Assembly (NCBI GenBank): GCA_947650285.1
Contig: CANTFL010001462.1
Coordinates: 1-64,000 of the forward strand
DNA length: 64,000 nt
Reading direction: 5' to 3'
Source of the DNA: Hyaloperonospora brassicae
Taxonomy: Eukaryota > Oomycota > Peronosporomycetes > Peronosporales > Peronosporaceae
The notes beneath the pieces were generated by a model, which was not told the origin of the DNA, made no database searches, and worked only from the letters and a program-made list of their open reading frames with translations. Both the position numbers and the translations under genes were made by a program. This document shows, piece after piece, positions 53,640 through 64,000 of this stretch (positions are counted from its first letter, which is position 1; each line of letters starts with the position of its first letter).

Positions 53640-56600
53640 ATTCGACGTCAATTTAATGGAGGTCCATTCTGATCGTTGTTCGATTCCTATATACATCTTC
53701 GAAAATATCGACGCCGGCAGCGCTAATGTGTTAAGATACGCCTTTATCAGGCACGAAACTTTGAACACCAGCAATGCATTACCGCTCGTATCAAGATCCT
53801 GGATACAGCTTTACCCTGCTTGGTGCTCGACATTTTCGAATTTGGACTTGAGGAGCGAATTGCGGACTGTTTTCTAACATTATTTGCATAGTCTTCTTCT
53901 GTATACCATTATTAATTTGCGTCTCTTGGGGCCCCGATAATGCACTTCCGGTATGAGTGTAGATGGTAAGGTCAGATTGTTAGAAGACAATGCATAAAGG
54001 TAGAGACAGAGGGTACACAATTAATGAAAAAAGAGAGATTGTTATTGATTTCAATATCTTCTTCTAGCTTACATCAAATCTTATTTGCAAAAAAATCACT
54101 AAATGAAACTTCCATAGCTGCTCGACGCAAACATGATGTCAAAATGATACTCGTACTATATTGCTGGATTATCCACTTGAGGCGTGCCTTTCAACATAGG
54201 TTCCATATAAATGGTATGGGCACACATGTACGTTTCGCACCGATGCATTGTAAGAAGCTACGTCAATGGTAATCACACCTCTGCTTGCTTACATTATGTC
54301 AGTCGGCTCTATCTGCAGCAAAATCAGCCTCACCTTATGCAGATATGACACCGTTTTTTTATTCTTGCTCACGTTCAGGCTTAGTCTCAACTGATTCATC
54401 TGTTTTAGTATTCTCGTACAAGCTGTCTACTAATCATATTGTACTTTTCGTCCCACTTCAAAAATACTTATTCCTTTTAAGATAGAGAGATCGGTAATAA
54501 TTCTTGTCTATTGCTTGTACTTACATAAGCGTTAGAAATATCCCTATTCTGACATAAAATCCCCAAAAATGCACAAACAATAGAACATCTTTGACAGTGC
54601 GCATCCCCATCTCATCTGAATATAAGACCTCGTACCCGACATTAAGTATCTGGTGATCGTACCACAAGATACTAGCCAGTCTCTAAACGTGAAAATGTAC
54701 ATCAGCATCAGTATTGGCCTTTACCATCTACTTGGTGTGATCAAGGTGGCTTCTCTCGGGTGGCTATCCACCACTTGTACTGTGTTACTTATCGGATCAT
54801 CAAACTCTACCTTCGTATCCAAGACTATGTGTACTTATAATTACTACGCAAAGTCTATATATAATGATCGGGGTCAAGTATCCTTTCAACGCGTACTAAT
54901 CTCGTGCTTGATTAAGAGATTCGGCAACGTTGCCTCAAACAGTCGCCTCATTTTCCTTTTCTCTAGCCGCGCGATTATCTTGATATTCGCGTGAATAAGA
55001 GCCTTACGACTTAAACCTTGCCACTCCGATCCGTTCCTCTTTCAACTCTAGATTTTTTGCATCATGTTCACTCACATCCTCTAACTGCATGCGTATGAAG
55101 GGAACATTTTTGTGAAATGAAGGTCTCGCTATTTCGTACATGATGTACTTCTACATAAAATTTGTTACTTATGAATGTTGACTTTACACACTTTGACTCA
55201 CCACATTTTGGAATAATTGTGCAAGCCTTTCCCCTTTTGCCTCCCAATTTACGTTTGCATTTCGTCACACCGCAAATTTCAGCAGATATTGTACTATATT
55301 TGTGAGATTATGTGTACTTTTTGTACGCATTTGCAGCGTGAATCGTCTCTTTGCATTGACTTAACTATGACTGTAATATGCAAGCAATACTTTTGATAGC
55401 GCCCCCTCTAAGAATTAGCGGCAATTTACAATAAATATCTAGACAGTGCACCATGATCATGTTTGTGCGATACATCCGGTCTGCCTTCCCAGTGCTGACT
55501 TGGTCGCGCCTCGCTGATCTGGCGGGCTATGCCACTTTCTGTACAAAACATTTCGAGTATCTTGTATACCTTTTTTCTATCCTGACGAAGCACATCATTA
55601 CGTCAATTGAAACGTCAGTAAAAATTATGATTTGCACGTTAATTTATAACTAGGTGATATGTAATTTGTTCGAGTATTACCCCCTTACTTGTTTGCCTTT
55701 CACGCAACAAGACACTTTTGTGAAGTACCATCTGTCATATAAAGTTTCAGAAGCTAGGTCCTACGCTATATCAATCATGCTCGTGTTATGAAAAATGCTA
55801 CTCATCCGACGATAGATATGCATAAAGTGTCATTTCTAAAGTCTATGTTAACTTCCATCTCGTTCATTTCGAAATTGCTTTCACCACCACCAACTGTGTA
55901 AAGTAGAAATAAAAGGCTAGCAGGACCGACACAAGGTTGTAGTTTATTAGATCGAAAACAGCTGACCCATCATTGAGTCAAGCACAATCGATGTTATCCA
56001 CGTTACAACTTATATTATGCGTTGTCTTCGAAGTGAAGAGCAGGATAATATTTTTTTTCAAGATCATGTGTGTGGTAAATCTTTTGTCTATCGAAGATGA
56101 GCAACCTTATTCATCACCATCACATAGATCATAGCGCTTCTGAACCTCCTGATTTCTAATCTCCTCTATTGGCATCAATGCAGTCTCCGATATATTTTCC
56201 TGGTCGCCCAGTACGTTAATGTCATTGTTTGGGTGACTGCTTGGAACTCTGTACTAGACCCATACTCCTTCCTCGACAATTAAGGCTTGCTTTGCTGTGC
56301 TGGGACCATCATCCTTCCCCGATAATTGGTTCTTGTACTGACATTGCATAATTGCGTCTTCTTCCGTCTCAAGGATTTTCATGAAGGCAGGACAGACTTT
56401 CCTAAGTTTGCCTTTCGGGTCATACTTGTAACACGTGCGTGGGTCCTGTAAACCACACTGTTATTTTATGGCAACACCCCCTCTCACATTTCCTCGCAGC
56501 TCCATTCCCGTCAATTGCGCAAAGTGCGTCAACTCTTCTGCTTGTCACAAATGCATGTAGTACTACGCATGGAATTAGACTCGACAGTATGGATATCTCG

Positions 56601-57280
56601 TATTCGGTACAGTATCGTGGACAGTATTGTCTTCTACGAAATTATTAGATTCTCGACACGCCTCGCTTACGACAACCAAGTATAAATAATGTTCCGTTCG
56701 ACTACTAATGTCACTCAGGGGACTGTAAGTTGTCATATACTTCTTGCGGTCGTACTGTTTATCGCAATCGTATGCACCAGCCGCTCCATTGCGTGCATCA
56801 GGGAAATCAAGATTACTTTGTATCACCAACATACCGATTGTATTACCACTTCGCTACTTCATACAATTCTGACCAAGATTTATTAATCTTCCCATCTAGG
56901 TACACAAGCATATACTATTAGGTTGTAGTTATTGTTGTAGAAAATAAATGCCGAAGTGATGTATTAAAGGCTTTGTTCTCGTGTCCGACATGGTTATCTA
57001 ATTCTTATTCGTCTGTAGTCTTGTATAATAATCACATCTGACGTCACCATTATCAAGTTTTATTTGAGTGGTAATCAAGTGTAGATTAAGTGTATATCAA
57101 ATAAGGTACTAACATGCATATGTGCGATGCACAATATTAGCATATACACACTCTTTCCGAAATTGCATCTACTCTACGAACATGTTATTACATGACAAAA
57201 ATCTCATGTCAATGTAATGGTATAGCTGTTATTCGTCAAATGGGAGATTCGTTAGCATCCAATATCTCGTGACTGGTAGG
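53640..57280. other. AT-rich gene desert
   Basis: About 3.6 kb of AT-rich DNA with no recognisable gene or element. Open frames are short and of random composition. Confidence 0.5.
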
Positions 57281-57283
57281 GAG

Positions 57284-57730
57284 CTAAAGAGCGACACTGG
57301 CGCTCGATTGTAGCGGACATGGTGGATCAGCCGGTGACGACAAGTAACGCTTAGGCAACGTCGGCTGCAGCGCCTGTGCACTATCTGACATTAGTCGATA
57401 TGCCAGCATACCTACGCTGCCTTCCACCAATGTCGTGTGAGCCGACACGACATGGTCACACAACGCGGCAATCTGTCTCGGTATCGTAGTAGCATCGTTC
57501 GGCTTGTGGCTCTTCAAGAAATACTCCTCCCATCGCTCTCGCGATGCCATCATGCGACACATGCGATTCGTAAGACTTGATAGAGGATCTAGCATCTCAA
57601 TCTGCGTATCAATTAGTTCTTACTTGACATCTGCTTTCACATAAAACGGCTCCGTCCATTGCTCTACGGATATATTTCCTCTTTTGCTGACGAACTTGGC
57701 TGCGGCAACGTCTTCGTCAATAGGGCTCAT
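57284..57730 (-). pseudogene. Unrecognised gene broken by one stop codon
   Basis: From an ATG at 57730 the frame encodes SPIDEDVAAAKFVSKRGN and continues to an in-frame TAA at 57622-57620. The same frame then reads on for 111 codons (ELIDTQIEMLDPL, RMMASRERWEEYF, AALCDHVVSAHTTL) to TAG at 57284. The heptad-like Leu/Ile/Met pattern suggests a coiled-coil protein. A second coding-like piece on the same strand at about 57930-58075 (LLQIEYIANDISVPTSKLLY) may be an earlier exon. No family was recognised. The TAA lies in AAGTAAG, but no matching acceptor restores the frame. Confidence 0.45.
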
Positions 57731-58220
57731 AATCTGTTTGCTACGAAAATGTACAAATAAGATGTGATTGTATATACTTATGCATTTTCAACGTTTCTTT
57801 CATGACCAGACAACGCCACCCTAATCTATGAGAATTAAGAAAGTCACAGAGAGAGATTGATTGACTCGGTGTCTCACTGAAACATAGTATGGAGGTAAAG
57901 TTGTAGCTATTTTCATCATCACCATTGTGCAATTATAATTGAGCATACAATCGAAGAGGCATTCCAATGTAAAACGACGGAGGCCCCAGTATTGCGCAGT
58001 AAGGCGTGTGTGGTTGTACAGCAGTTTGCTAGTAGGTACACTTATATCGTTGGCAATGTACTCAATCTGCAACAAAACTTCTTTTAGACCACGCTATCGC
58101 GAAACTATAGAATCTGATCCATCCAAAGCAAATTAAGTTGCGAATATGATGTTATAATGTTCCTGTCCATGATCGACGGCCGTGAAGGAGCATTGTTCAA
58201 GTCTGATGCTAGCGCACGTT
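57731..58220. other. Region with possible upstream exon of the broken gene
   Basis: The minus strand from about 58075 to 57930 reads like protein (RFTLECLFDCML) and a CAAACAG acceptor-like sequence precedes the ATG at 57730. No splice pair could be confirmed. The rest is nondescript. Confidence 0.35.
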
Positions 58221-58463
58221 GTATGTATGTATGTATGTATGTATGTATGTATGTATGTATGTATGTATGTATGTATGTATGTATGTATGTATGTATGTAT
58301 GTATGTATGTATGTATGTATGTATGTATGTATGTATGTATGTATGTATGTATGTATGTATGTATGTATGTATGTATGTATGTATGTATGTATGTATGTAT
58401 GTATGTATGTATGTATGTATGTATGTATGTATGTATGTATGTATGTATGTATGTATGTATGTA
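58221..58463. repeat. (GTAT)n tetranucleotide microsatellite, ~61 units
   Basis: 243 bases of uninterrupted GTAT repeat (TACA on the minus strand). It lies 38 bases beyond the 3' end of the LINE coding sequence, so it may be the tail of that element. Confidence 0.98.
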
Positions 58464-58501
58464 GAGAGAAGCAGACGTGTCTATTTAACCATTAAACGGT
58501 T

Positions 58502-58852
58502 TCAAGATGTCTGATAGATCTTAAGCCTAGTTAGCAACGTCGGTGCCTCGTTCGAGTCCGGTGGTTGTACGAAGCAGGTCACCATTGGAGACGGCTCTCT
58601 TGGCTGCCTTGCGATTTGGCGATGACATAATAGCAGGCGTGCTTCGTGAATTCTCGTCTCGGTCCTGCGAAATTCCGGCTTTGCGACAACCCGGATTTGC
58701 CGCATGCCGGTTTGACAAATCTCCTCGACGCAAACTGCGAGCGTGACTTCCTCACGTTTAAAAACGACTCTGTTTCGTTGAATCCACAACGTAGTTACAC
58801 AGATGCTGCCTAGCAGACGCCAGAGCCTCCGCCAGATTTTCGCATATTGCAT
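58502..58852 (-). pseudogene. LINE C-terminal tail
   Basis: A 116-codon frame in phase with the transcriptase encodes WRRLWRLLGSICVTTLWIQR and downstream sequence typical of the extreme C-terminus of oomycete LINE proteins. Just upstream, in another frame at about 59110-59020, the strand reads FFWSCPCAQSCW, part of the C-terminal Cys/His region (H-x-F-W-x-C type). The intervening bases carry stops and a 65-bp tandem duplication, so this end of the protein is broken. Confidence 0.75.
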
Positions 58853-58922
58853 ATCTTATATACACAGATGCTGCCAAGCAGACGCCAGAGCCTCCGCCAG
58901 ACCTTCGCATATTCCATATCTT
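58796..58922 (-). repeat. 65-bp tandem duplication in the LINE 3' part
   Basis: TACACAGATGCTGCC... starts at 58796 and again at 58861; the two copies differ at a few bases. The length is not a multiple of three, so it shifts the LINE frame. Confidence 0.88.
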
Positions 58923-59638
58923 CGTCCGGATGATCCCGCCTTAAACGATCTGCGACCTCCGTGGATAGCGTCAAGGCCGACCGACTTGCACAATTAGCGC
59001 GAAAGTCGTGGAGCTGATTCTGCTCTTAGCGTTCTCCCGTCCAATGGCATATCAGTTTCTGCCAACAGGACTGCGCGCAGGGGCAGGACCAGAAGAAAAG
59101 CTCCAGCGTCTTTGTCACCCCACGACAGCAATGAAGCTTGCGACAAGAGGGGTCGAACCCCTCCCCGTAAAATACAGGTTTAGTTGCCGAACCGCGACGC
59201 GATAGAAGACCCAGACCTGGTATGATGTTAGTTCAGAGCCGTGTACCCACAGAGAAACTGGTGTCTGTGATAATTCTTCCGCTTACCAAGCGCAAACACG
59301 CGCTGCCGCCTCGAGCCTGGACACAGGTAGAGTGAGTGCAAATCCTGACCCTTTCAACAACCGACATGGTTAATATTTTAACGCCCGCTGGACGTGTTTG
59401 CTCGTGACAGAGTCCGGGCCACTCCACGGAAGTCCGTGAACGTGCGGATGCGCGTAAAAGACGATGCCTTGGGCGGCTTCCTTCCGGCGTAGCGTCTGAC
59501 AGTCGGCCGCCGTTCACTGATCTTAAACGTTGTCTGCCGCAATGCACCAATGAATACCGTCTTACTCCTGCTCGAGCTGGATAATTATTCGCTGCGTCAA
59601 GTACTGACACTCACCCGTCCCCTAGACACGTCCCGGCG

Positions 59639-61786
59639 CTAGTAGAATCCATTCATATGCCCGTTCCAAGTCGGGTGGGTGCAGCAGGCGCATTGGTCGC
59701 TGAACATGGAGGCTGGCCCGACTGGCATATATGATGCACTTAACATTATCGCAATCCCCCAGCGACGCAGCTTGGACTTTTGATGCGTTCTGTGACCGAC
59801 AGAGGGTATGACTATGGAGTAGGTAAGGACTCCGAGCCTCTGCAGGCTTAGCTCCTCGATGGCGCAAGGCCGAATTTGGTCACACTTGACGGCGGTCAGA
59901 GGGTCTCCCCGTCGATCTAATATCCAAGGGTTATCAACCCAGGCGTACGTGGGCCAGAAGGAATGCTCTTCATCCGTTATCACGCGGGAATAGCGAGACA
60001 GTGGCCGTGGAAGCTCCACTACCCATTCCGTCGATGTAGTCCAGCTGATGGCCGTCGAAGCCAGACTCGCTAGCTCCTCTATGTACCGTTGCTTACTGCT
60101 TGCGAGATCAGGTAAAATGGGGGCCAGCCACGGCTGTAGCAGCTGCAGAAGATGCCTTCCGGTGTGCTGTCGAGAGTGAGACCGCCGAGGCGCTCGTTCG
60201 TCTAGCGGCGATAGCATTGCAGGCCCCGAAAATGAAGTCCAACCAAAGACCCACGCTTGCCATGCCGAATAGTCGATGTATTTGCGTTGTGTTAGCCATA
60301 ATATAGCATGTTTTAATCGCTGAGTCTTGCATGCGATCACTATCGAAGCCAGCCCGACACCGCCGGCTTGTTTAGAAATGTGAAGGAGCGCCAAGTTCAC
60401 TTTGTGCTTCGTGTTGTAGATACTGGTCAAGCAGTACCACAAAAACTGCTTCTGGAGATTCCGGAGCTGTTTTTCAGCCCATGCCGGGAGATCAAATACC
60501 GCTGCTGTAAACAAAACCGACGGTAGCATGATGACATTGAGTATCAAAATACGGAGCTCGACACTTGTGGCAATCTGAGTAGCTGTGGCAAGACGTCGTT
60601 GTACATTGCGTATGCGCGCCGCCCAGTTCACGTCCGCGAGCTCACTAGTCCCAATGAGGTAACCTAGGTACCGCGTCGTTTCGCCGTGACGAAGCACTGG
60701 AATACCACAGAACTCCTCACATTGGACCGTCAGGTTTAGCAACAGGAGCTTGCTCTTGCGGGGTTGCACCCGAAGTCCCGATAGACGGCCAAATTGTTCC
60801 AAGATCTGCAGGACACGTGTAATATGCCTCGCTTCTTGTAAAAAGACAGTTGCATCATCGACGAATGCTGAAAATTTGTGTAGAGGGCCTTATCCATGTG
60901 GAACGGTGATGCCTGGGTCAGTAGAGTCATCATGGATTGCCAGCGCAAGCACTTCCGCTGCGACGATGAATAATAAAGGAGCCAGCGGGCATCCTTGACG
61001 GATACCCGAGCGCACTTCCTGTGTCCTCGAAAGCTCCCCATTGACCAGAAATTGTGCCGTAGTCCCGTTATGAATCGTCCGAATCATAGTAAAAAACTCC
61101 GGCGAGAATCCAAACCGCGTGAGCGCTAAGAAAAGAAAATCTCTAGCAACGGTATCAAATGCCTTGCGAAAGTCGAGCAAGAGGATCGCTTCGCTGTACA
61201 TGGCCGCCACCGCAGGTTTGGCTGCACCAGTGTTAAGAATAGCCATCACTATCAGGACAGTCTTCTGCATCTGCCTTTCATGAACAAAGCCTTGCTTCGA
61301 ATCTCCACTTAATTTTCCCAGTACGCGCTGGACCCGCGTGGCGACGACCTTTGCGAATATATTGAAACTGTTTTGTAGAAGTGCGATTGGTCTGTAATCC
61401 ATGTCATCCTCAGAATCCCCATGTTTGCGCAACGGAATGATCAGCCCATTAAAAAATGATTGCGGTGGGTGACCGCCATGAAGTATCTCGTTGCCAATGG
61501 CGACCATCGCCGATGCGATTACGGATCGGGTATCCCTAAAGAAATCATTATTGAGCCCATCCGTTTTTGCTGCTTTGTGGTGATTCAGTGCCTCGATGGC
61601 TTTGATCACCTCATTGAGACAGATATTGTGCATTAACAAACCATTATCAGTCTCTGATAAGTGTCTGGGTTCCGGAATCGTAATAAAGTTGTCGAATTGG
61701 GCATCCAGAAGTTGAGGTGGTGCTGAATTGTGGACAGCCCCCAATATAGGCTGCCATTCCGATGCGAACCGATCTGTCGTTGTCAT
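59639..61786 (-). pseudogene. LINE reverse transcriptase, interrupted by one stop
   Basis: Reverse transcriptase of a LINE. The 5' part has [47 protein letters not shown] (the first catalytic Asp) and [14 protein letters not shown]. An in-frame TAA at 60892-60890 follows VPHG. Nine codons beyond it the same frame reads FSAFVDDATVF, the catalytic F-V-D-D motif, and continues through the thumb region (RYLGYLIGTSE) to a stop at 59639. The frame is therefore otherwise continuous across about 2.1 kb. The element would make only a truncated transcriptase lacking the FVDD motif. Confidence 0.9.
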
Positions 61787-61924
61787 GCCGCGCGTAAACG
61801 CAGCTCCATTAATGTTTCGAATGGATGTAACAGTCTAATCCCTTTCAAACACAGAAACTCGCTTAAAGTTCCAGCAAACCTGTTCCATTGACCAGTTCAA
61901 CCTGTCACCCATTCGCACTAAATG

Positions 61925-62948
61925 TTATTCCCTCGCCTCCTCGATTGTGACTGCAAGAAGCTCCTGACGAGTTAATAGATGCGCTCGGCTATGAGCCTTG
62001 ATCCTCCGTAATACTGCTTTCCCTCTTTGTTCCGTTCGCCGCCGCATACGCTTAAATAACGTCACACACCCTCTTGCGGTAGCGTCCCAAGTCGCACATA
62101 TGTCGTTGTAGCCCATGCGTTTATCAATAAGATCGTCCAGGAGCTCCTTGATCACTCGAGACGGCTGAGCACAACGAATGGGATATGTGACCGTACGACG
62201 CTGGCGTCGTGACTGGGAATGGATTCCGGTATCGTTGTAATGCAACTGTACACGCTGATGGTCTGACGATACCCGCGGTTCAGAAACCGACACACCTTGC
62301 ACCACGGAGGAACAGAACTGCGGCACATAGAACATGTCTATGCGACTCGCCGCATCTGTCCCCCAGTAGGTAAAAAAATCGATGGGGTCAGGGTCGTCAG
62401 CCTCTACATCTACTGTCGTACTGAAAATGCAAGCGTTTTCCAGCAGATGAGCTTCTATCAAACCCTGGAGTGCAGATCTTTCCGGTCGCCCCTTCCGGGT
62501 ACCGCCAAGCCTGTCGAGTGGCGGACTTTGAACGCAATTGAAGTCACCGGCTAAGTATGGTCGGTCATTGACTCCAAGTATATGCCTGCAATGCAGTGAA
62601 GAATCGCTCACGACAGACTGGTTTGTTCGGCGCATATATGTTCACCAAGCGGGTATCGCCCAGTTCGACCGCTATGACCCGAGTAGACCATTCCGGTGTG
62701 TTCCAAGAAGTAGTCAAGGCATCTGTTGAAGGGGTCAATAAAATTGCTACCCCCGCAGTCCGTTCATCCCCGATGCTCCAATAAGACATCGGTGGCCCAC
62801 TGTGCTGCTCATGTTGACCCCATAAGCGGGCCCCTGTAAAAAGGAGCTGATCCACTTCATCTTGGCTGCTTACGTGAGTATCTTGGATCATCCAGGCAAG
62901 TGGGCGTTCTTGGACTGGAGTCCGACGCCAAGCAGTGAGCCACGACAT
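61925..62948 (-). pseudogene. LINE endonuclease region, frame-shifted
   Basis: This is the AP-type endonuclease of a LINE, which nicks target DNA for target-primed reverse transcription. The first part (62948 to about 62600) carries TRLVNIYAPN, the first strand of the fold. A shift of one frame near 62.57-62.6 kb leads to the second part (62635-61925), with YLAGDFNCVQ and SRIDMFYVP. The end SDHQRVQLHY is the family's S-D-H block. The frame ends at TAA 61927-61925, then reads on in the same frame towards the transcriptase, with a second stop (TAG) at 61837-61835. It cannot be translated as one protein in its present form. Confidence 0.85.
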
Positions 62949-63279
62949 TTGGGGCTTAACCTGAATACCCCTGACATTCTAAATTTCTATCCGTTTGGAC
63001 CCATTAAATTTCCTCACCCCTTGATGACTCCTTCGCATTCGGCTTGGTTGCCGGAGAAAGTGAAGTCGGTCATAGTCGTTTGTGGGTGTGTGGCTTCCTG
63101 TGAAGGGCGACACGCCCGTGTCCAGAATAGAGATGCCCTTCGAAACTGGGGCCTGTCTCGATAGTCCCATGCTCAAAATCATTATAGAAGAAGCTCAAGA
63201 CAGAGCACCAATTGTCGGTGGCCATCAAGGCATTAAACGCCTCGCGATACGTGGCTATCGATTTCAGTGCCGCCGAATG

Positions 63280-63801
63280 TCATCCCAGACTGGGTAACGT
63301 ACCCTTCGCCGCGCGATCATCTTGACCCAGGAGAACTTTGATCTTATGCTCGTATAAGCCAGCGCAAATGATGTGTTTAGCAAATCGCGCTTTGTTGGTC
63401 ACATCACACAATTTCAAGACAGGATCATCCCCGTAAGCGTTGGTACGTAATCGGACCCAGTCGTCGCGACTGTCGGTAAGTGCCGGTAAATTGTATAGGT
63501 TCGGTCTGGTGAATTTAGTACACCAAGACTCCAACCACTTTTTCGTCGCTGAAACGGTTGTTCTAGATCGATATTCTCCCAAACGACCTTGTATACATCC
63601 ACGTCGCCAGGCCGCCGTCCAGATTTCGAGAACCTGGACTTCTAACGCGTTGAAAACTTCAGCCGGATACGGGAAGCGTTGAACCATAAATAACAGCAGC
63701 TTCGGGTACCGCTGCGCCACCGTGACCCATACTTCAGGGCTGCTATGCCCATGTGGGAAATTAGCCGCGGCCGAGGCTGGCCATGCCTCACCATGTTTCA
63801 T
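63280..63801 (-). pseudogene. Possible LINE ORF1-like sequence
   Basis: A 173-codon frame upstream of the endonuclease on the same strand, with no ATG confirmed as its natural start. It reads EVWVTVAQRYPKLLLFMVQR, VLEIWTAAWRRGCIQGRLGE and AKHIICAGLYEHKIKVLLGQ. No zinc knuckle is visible. Its position and the low stop density suggest the first part of the LINE, but the sequence between it and the endonuclease is full of stops. It could belong to another element. Confidence 0.4.
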
Positions 63802-64000
63802 CCAAAGCTACAGGCAACTCCCTCGAGTGTTATCCGGGCCACGCATACCAAGTTGCATAGAGGCGTCTGACATGACGGCGTCTCCATCTTGCTCATGAAT
63901 CGAATCACGTGTGCGCAGCATTTGTCGAATTTGCTCTCCCTCCGCAGGAGTCGTCGAGTGTGCTCTCTTTTGAGCAACAGGATGGTCAGTGATATCGCGG
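63802..64000. other. Right edge of window
   Basis: About 200 bases with no separately recognisable feature; it may continue the element to the left. Confidence 0.4.

Larger units (their letters stand above)
58464..63801 (-). mobile_element. Decayed LINE (non-LTR retrotransposon)
   Basis: Read right to left, the element contains an upstream ORF (63801-63280), an AP-endonuclease region (about 62948-62250), a linker, reverse transcriptase (61786 to ~60800), a thumb/connector region to 59639 and a C-terminal Cys/His part followed by a conserved tail ending at 58502. Coding pieces at 62635, 61786, 60802 and 58852 share one reading frame. They are separated by nonsense codons and, at the 5' side, a frameshift near 62.6 kb. 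No intact termini or target-site duplication were identified. Confidence 0.88.

Noticed and set aside
58157..58514. Cys-Met-Tyr-Val repeat ORFs at 58.2 kb
   Set aside because: Artefact of the GTAT microsatellite; four bases cycle through three frames, so all are open.
59140..59211. tRNA gene inside the LINE
   Set aside because: Only the T arm folds; the acceptor stem has no partner.

Overview
The window is nuclear DNA from an oomycete, probably Phytophthora or a downy mildew. The main evidence is three GPI-type elicitin-like genes, an oomycete-style bZIP protein with a YR-x-x-Q basic region, two Ser-rich membrane-anchored purple acid phosphatases with short GT-AG introns, a fimbrin with a WPP-rich linker, and a decayed LINE. 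Genus cannot be fixed from the sequence alone.

Layout. 1-19706 is a multicopy block of a ~5.58-kb unit. Copy A (1-4704) is inverted and partial. Copies B (4709-10289) and C (10290-15867) are full-length direct tandem copies, and D (15868-19706) is a truncated direct copy. Each copy carries one intact 241-codon bZIP-like ORF; the remaining unit DNA has no convincing intact gene and contains frame-shifted coding-like relics. 20-47 kb is the gene-bearing part: cap-binding protein CBP20 (-), an (AGT)~150 tract, two paralogous purple acid phosphatases (-), fimbrin/plastin (+), elicitin-like genes (+,+,-), a Swi3/TIPIN replication-fork protein (+) and a BAHD acyltransferase (+), separated by 1-4 kb gaps with decayed coding fragments. 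From ~47 to 58 kb the DNA becomes AT-rich and gene-poor. It holds a Harbinger-type transposase scrap, a run of six back-to-back hairpins, a GC-rich LTR/promoter-like island, a tRNA-like SINE candidate and one broken unrecognised gene. 58.2-63.8 kb is a decayed LINE on the minus strand (AP endonuclease, reverse transcriptase, C-terminal Cys/His region), whose 3' side abuts a (GTAT)~61 microsatellite.

How the genes fit together. The elicitin-like proteins and the acid phosphatases all have secretion or membrane-anchor signals, so this is partly a cell-surface locus. Fimbrin, CBP20 and the Swi3/TIPIN protein are housekeeping genes. The likeliest novel items are the inverted/tandem bZIP array with a length-variable tetranucleotide in each leader, the two-headed elicitin with 36 pentapeptide repeats between its elicitin domains, the hairpin cluster at 48.6 kb, and the CGCGATCC motif array just upstream of a TATA box at 51.96 kb. 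Gene ends and splice sites were read by eye; no database search was possible.
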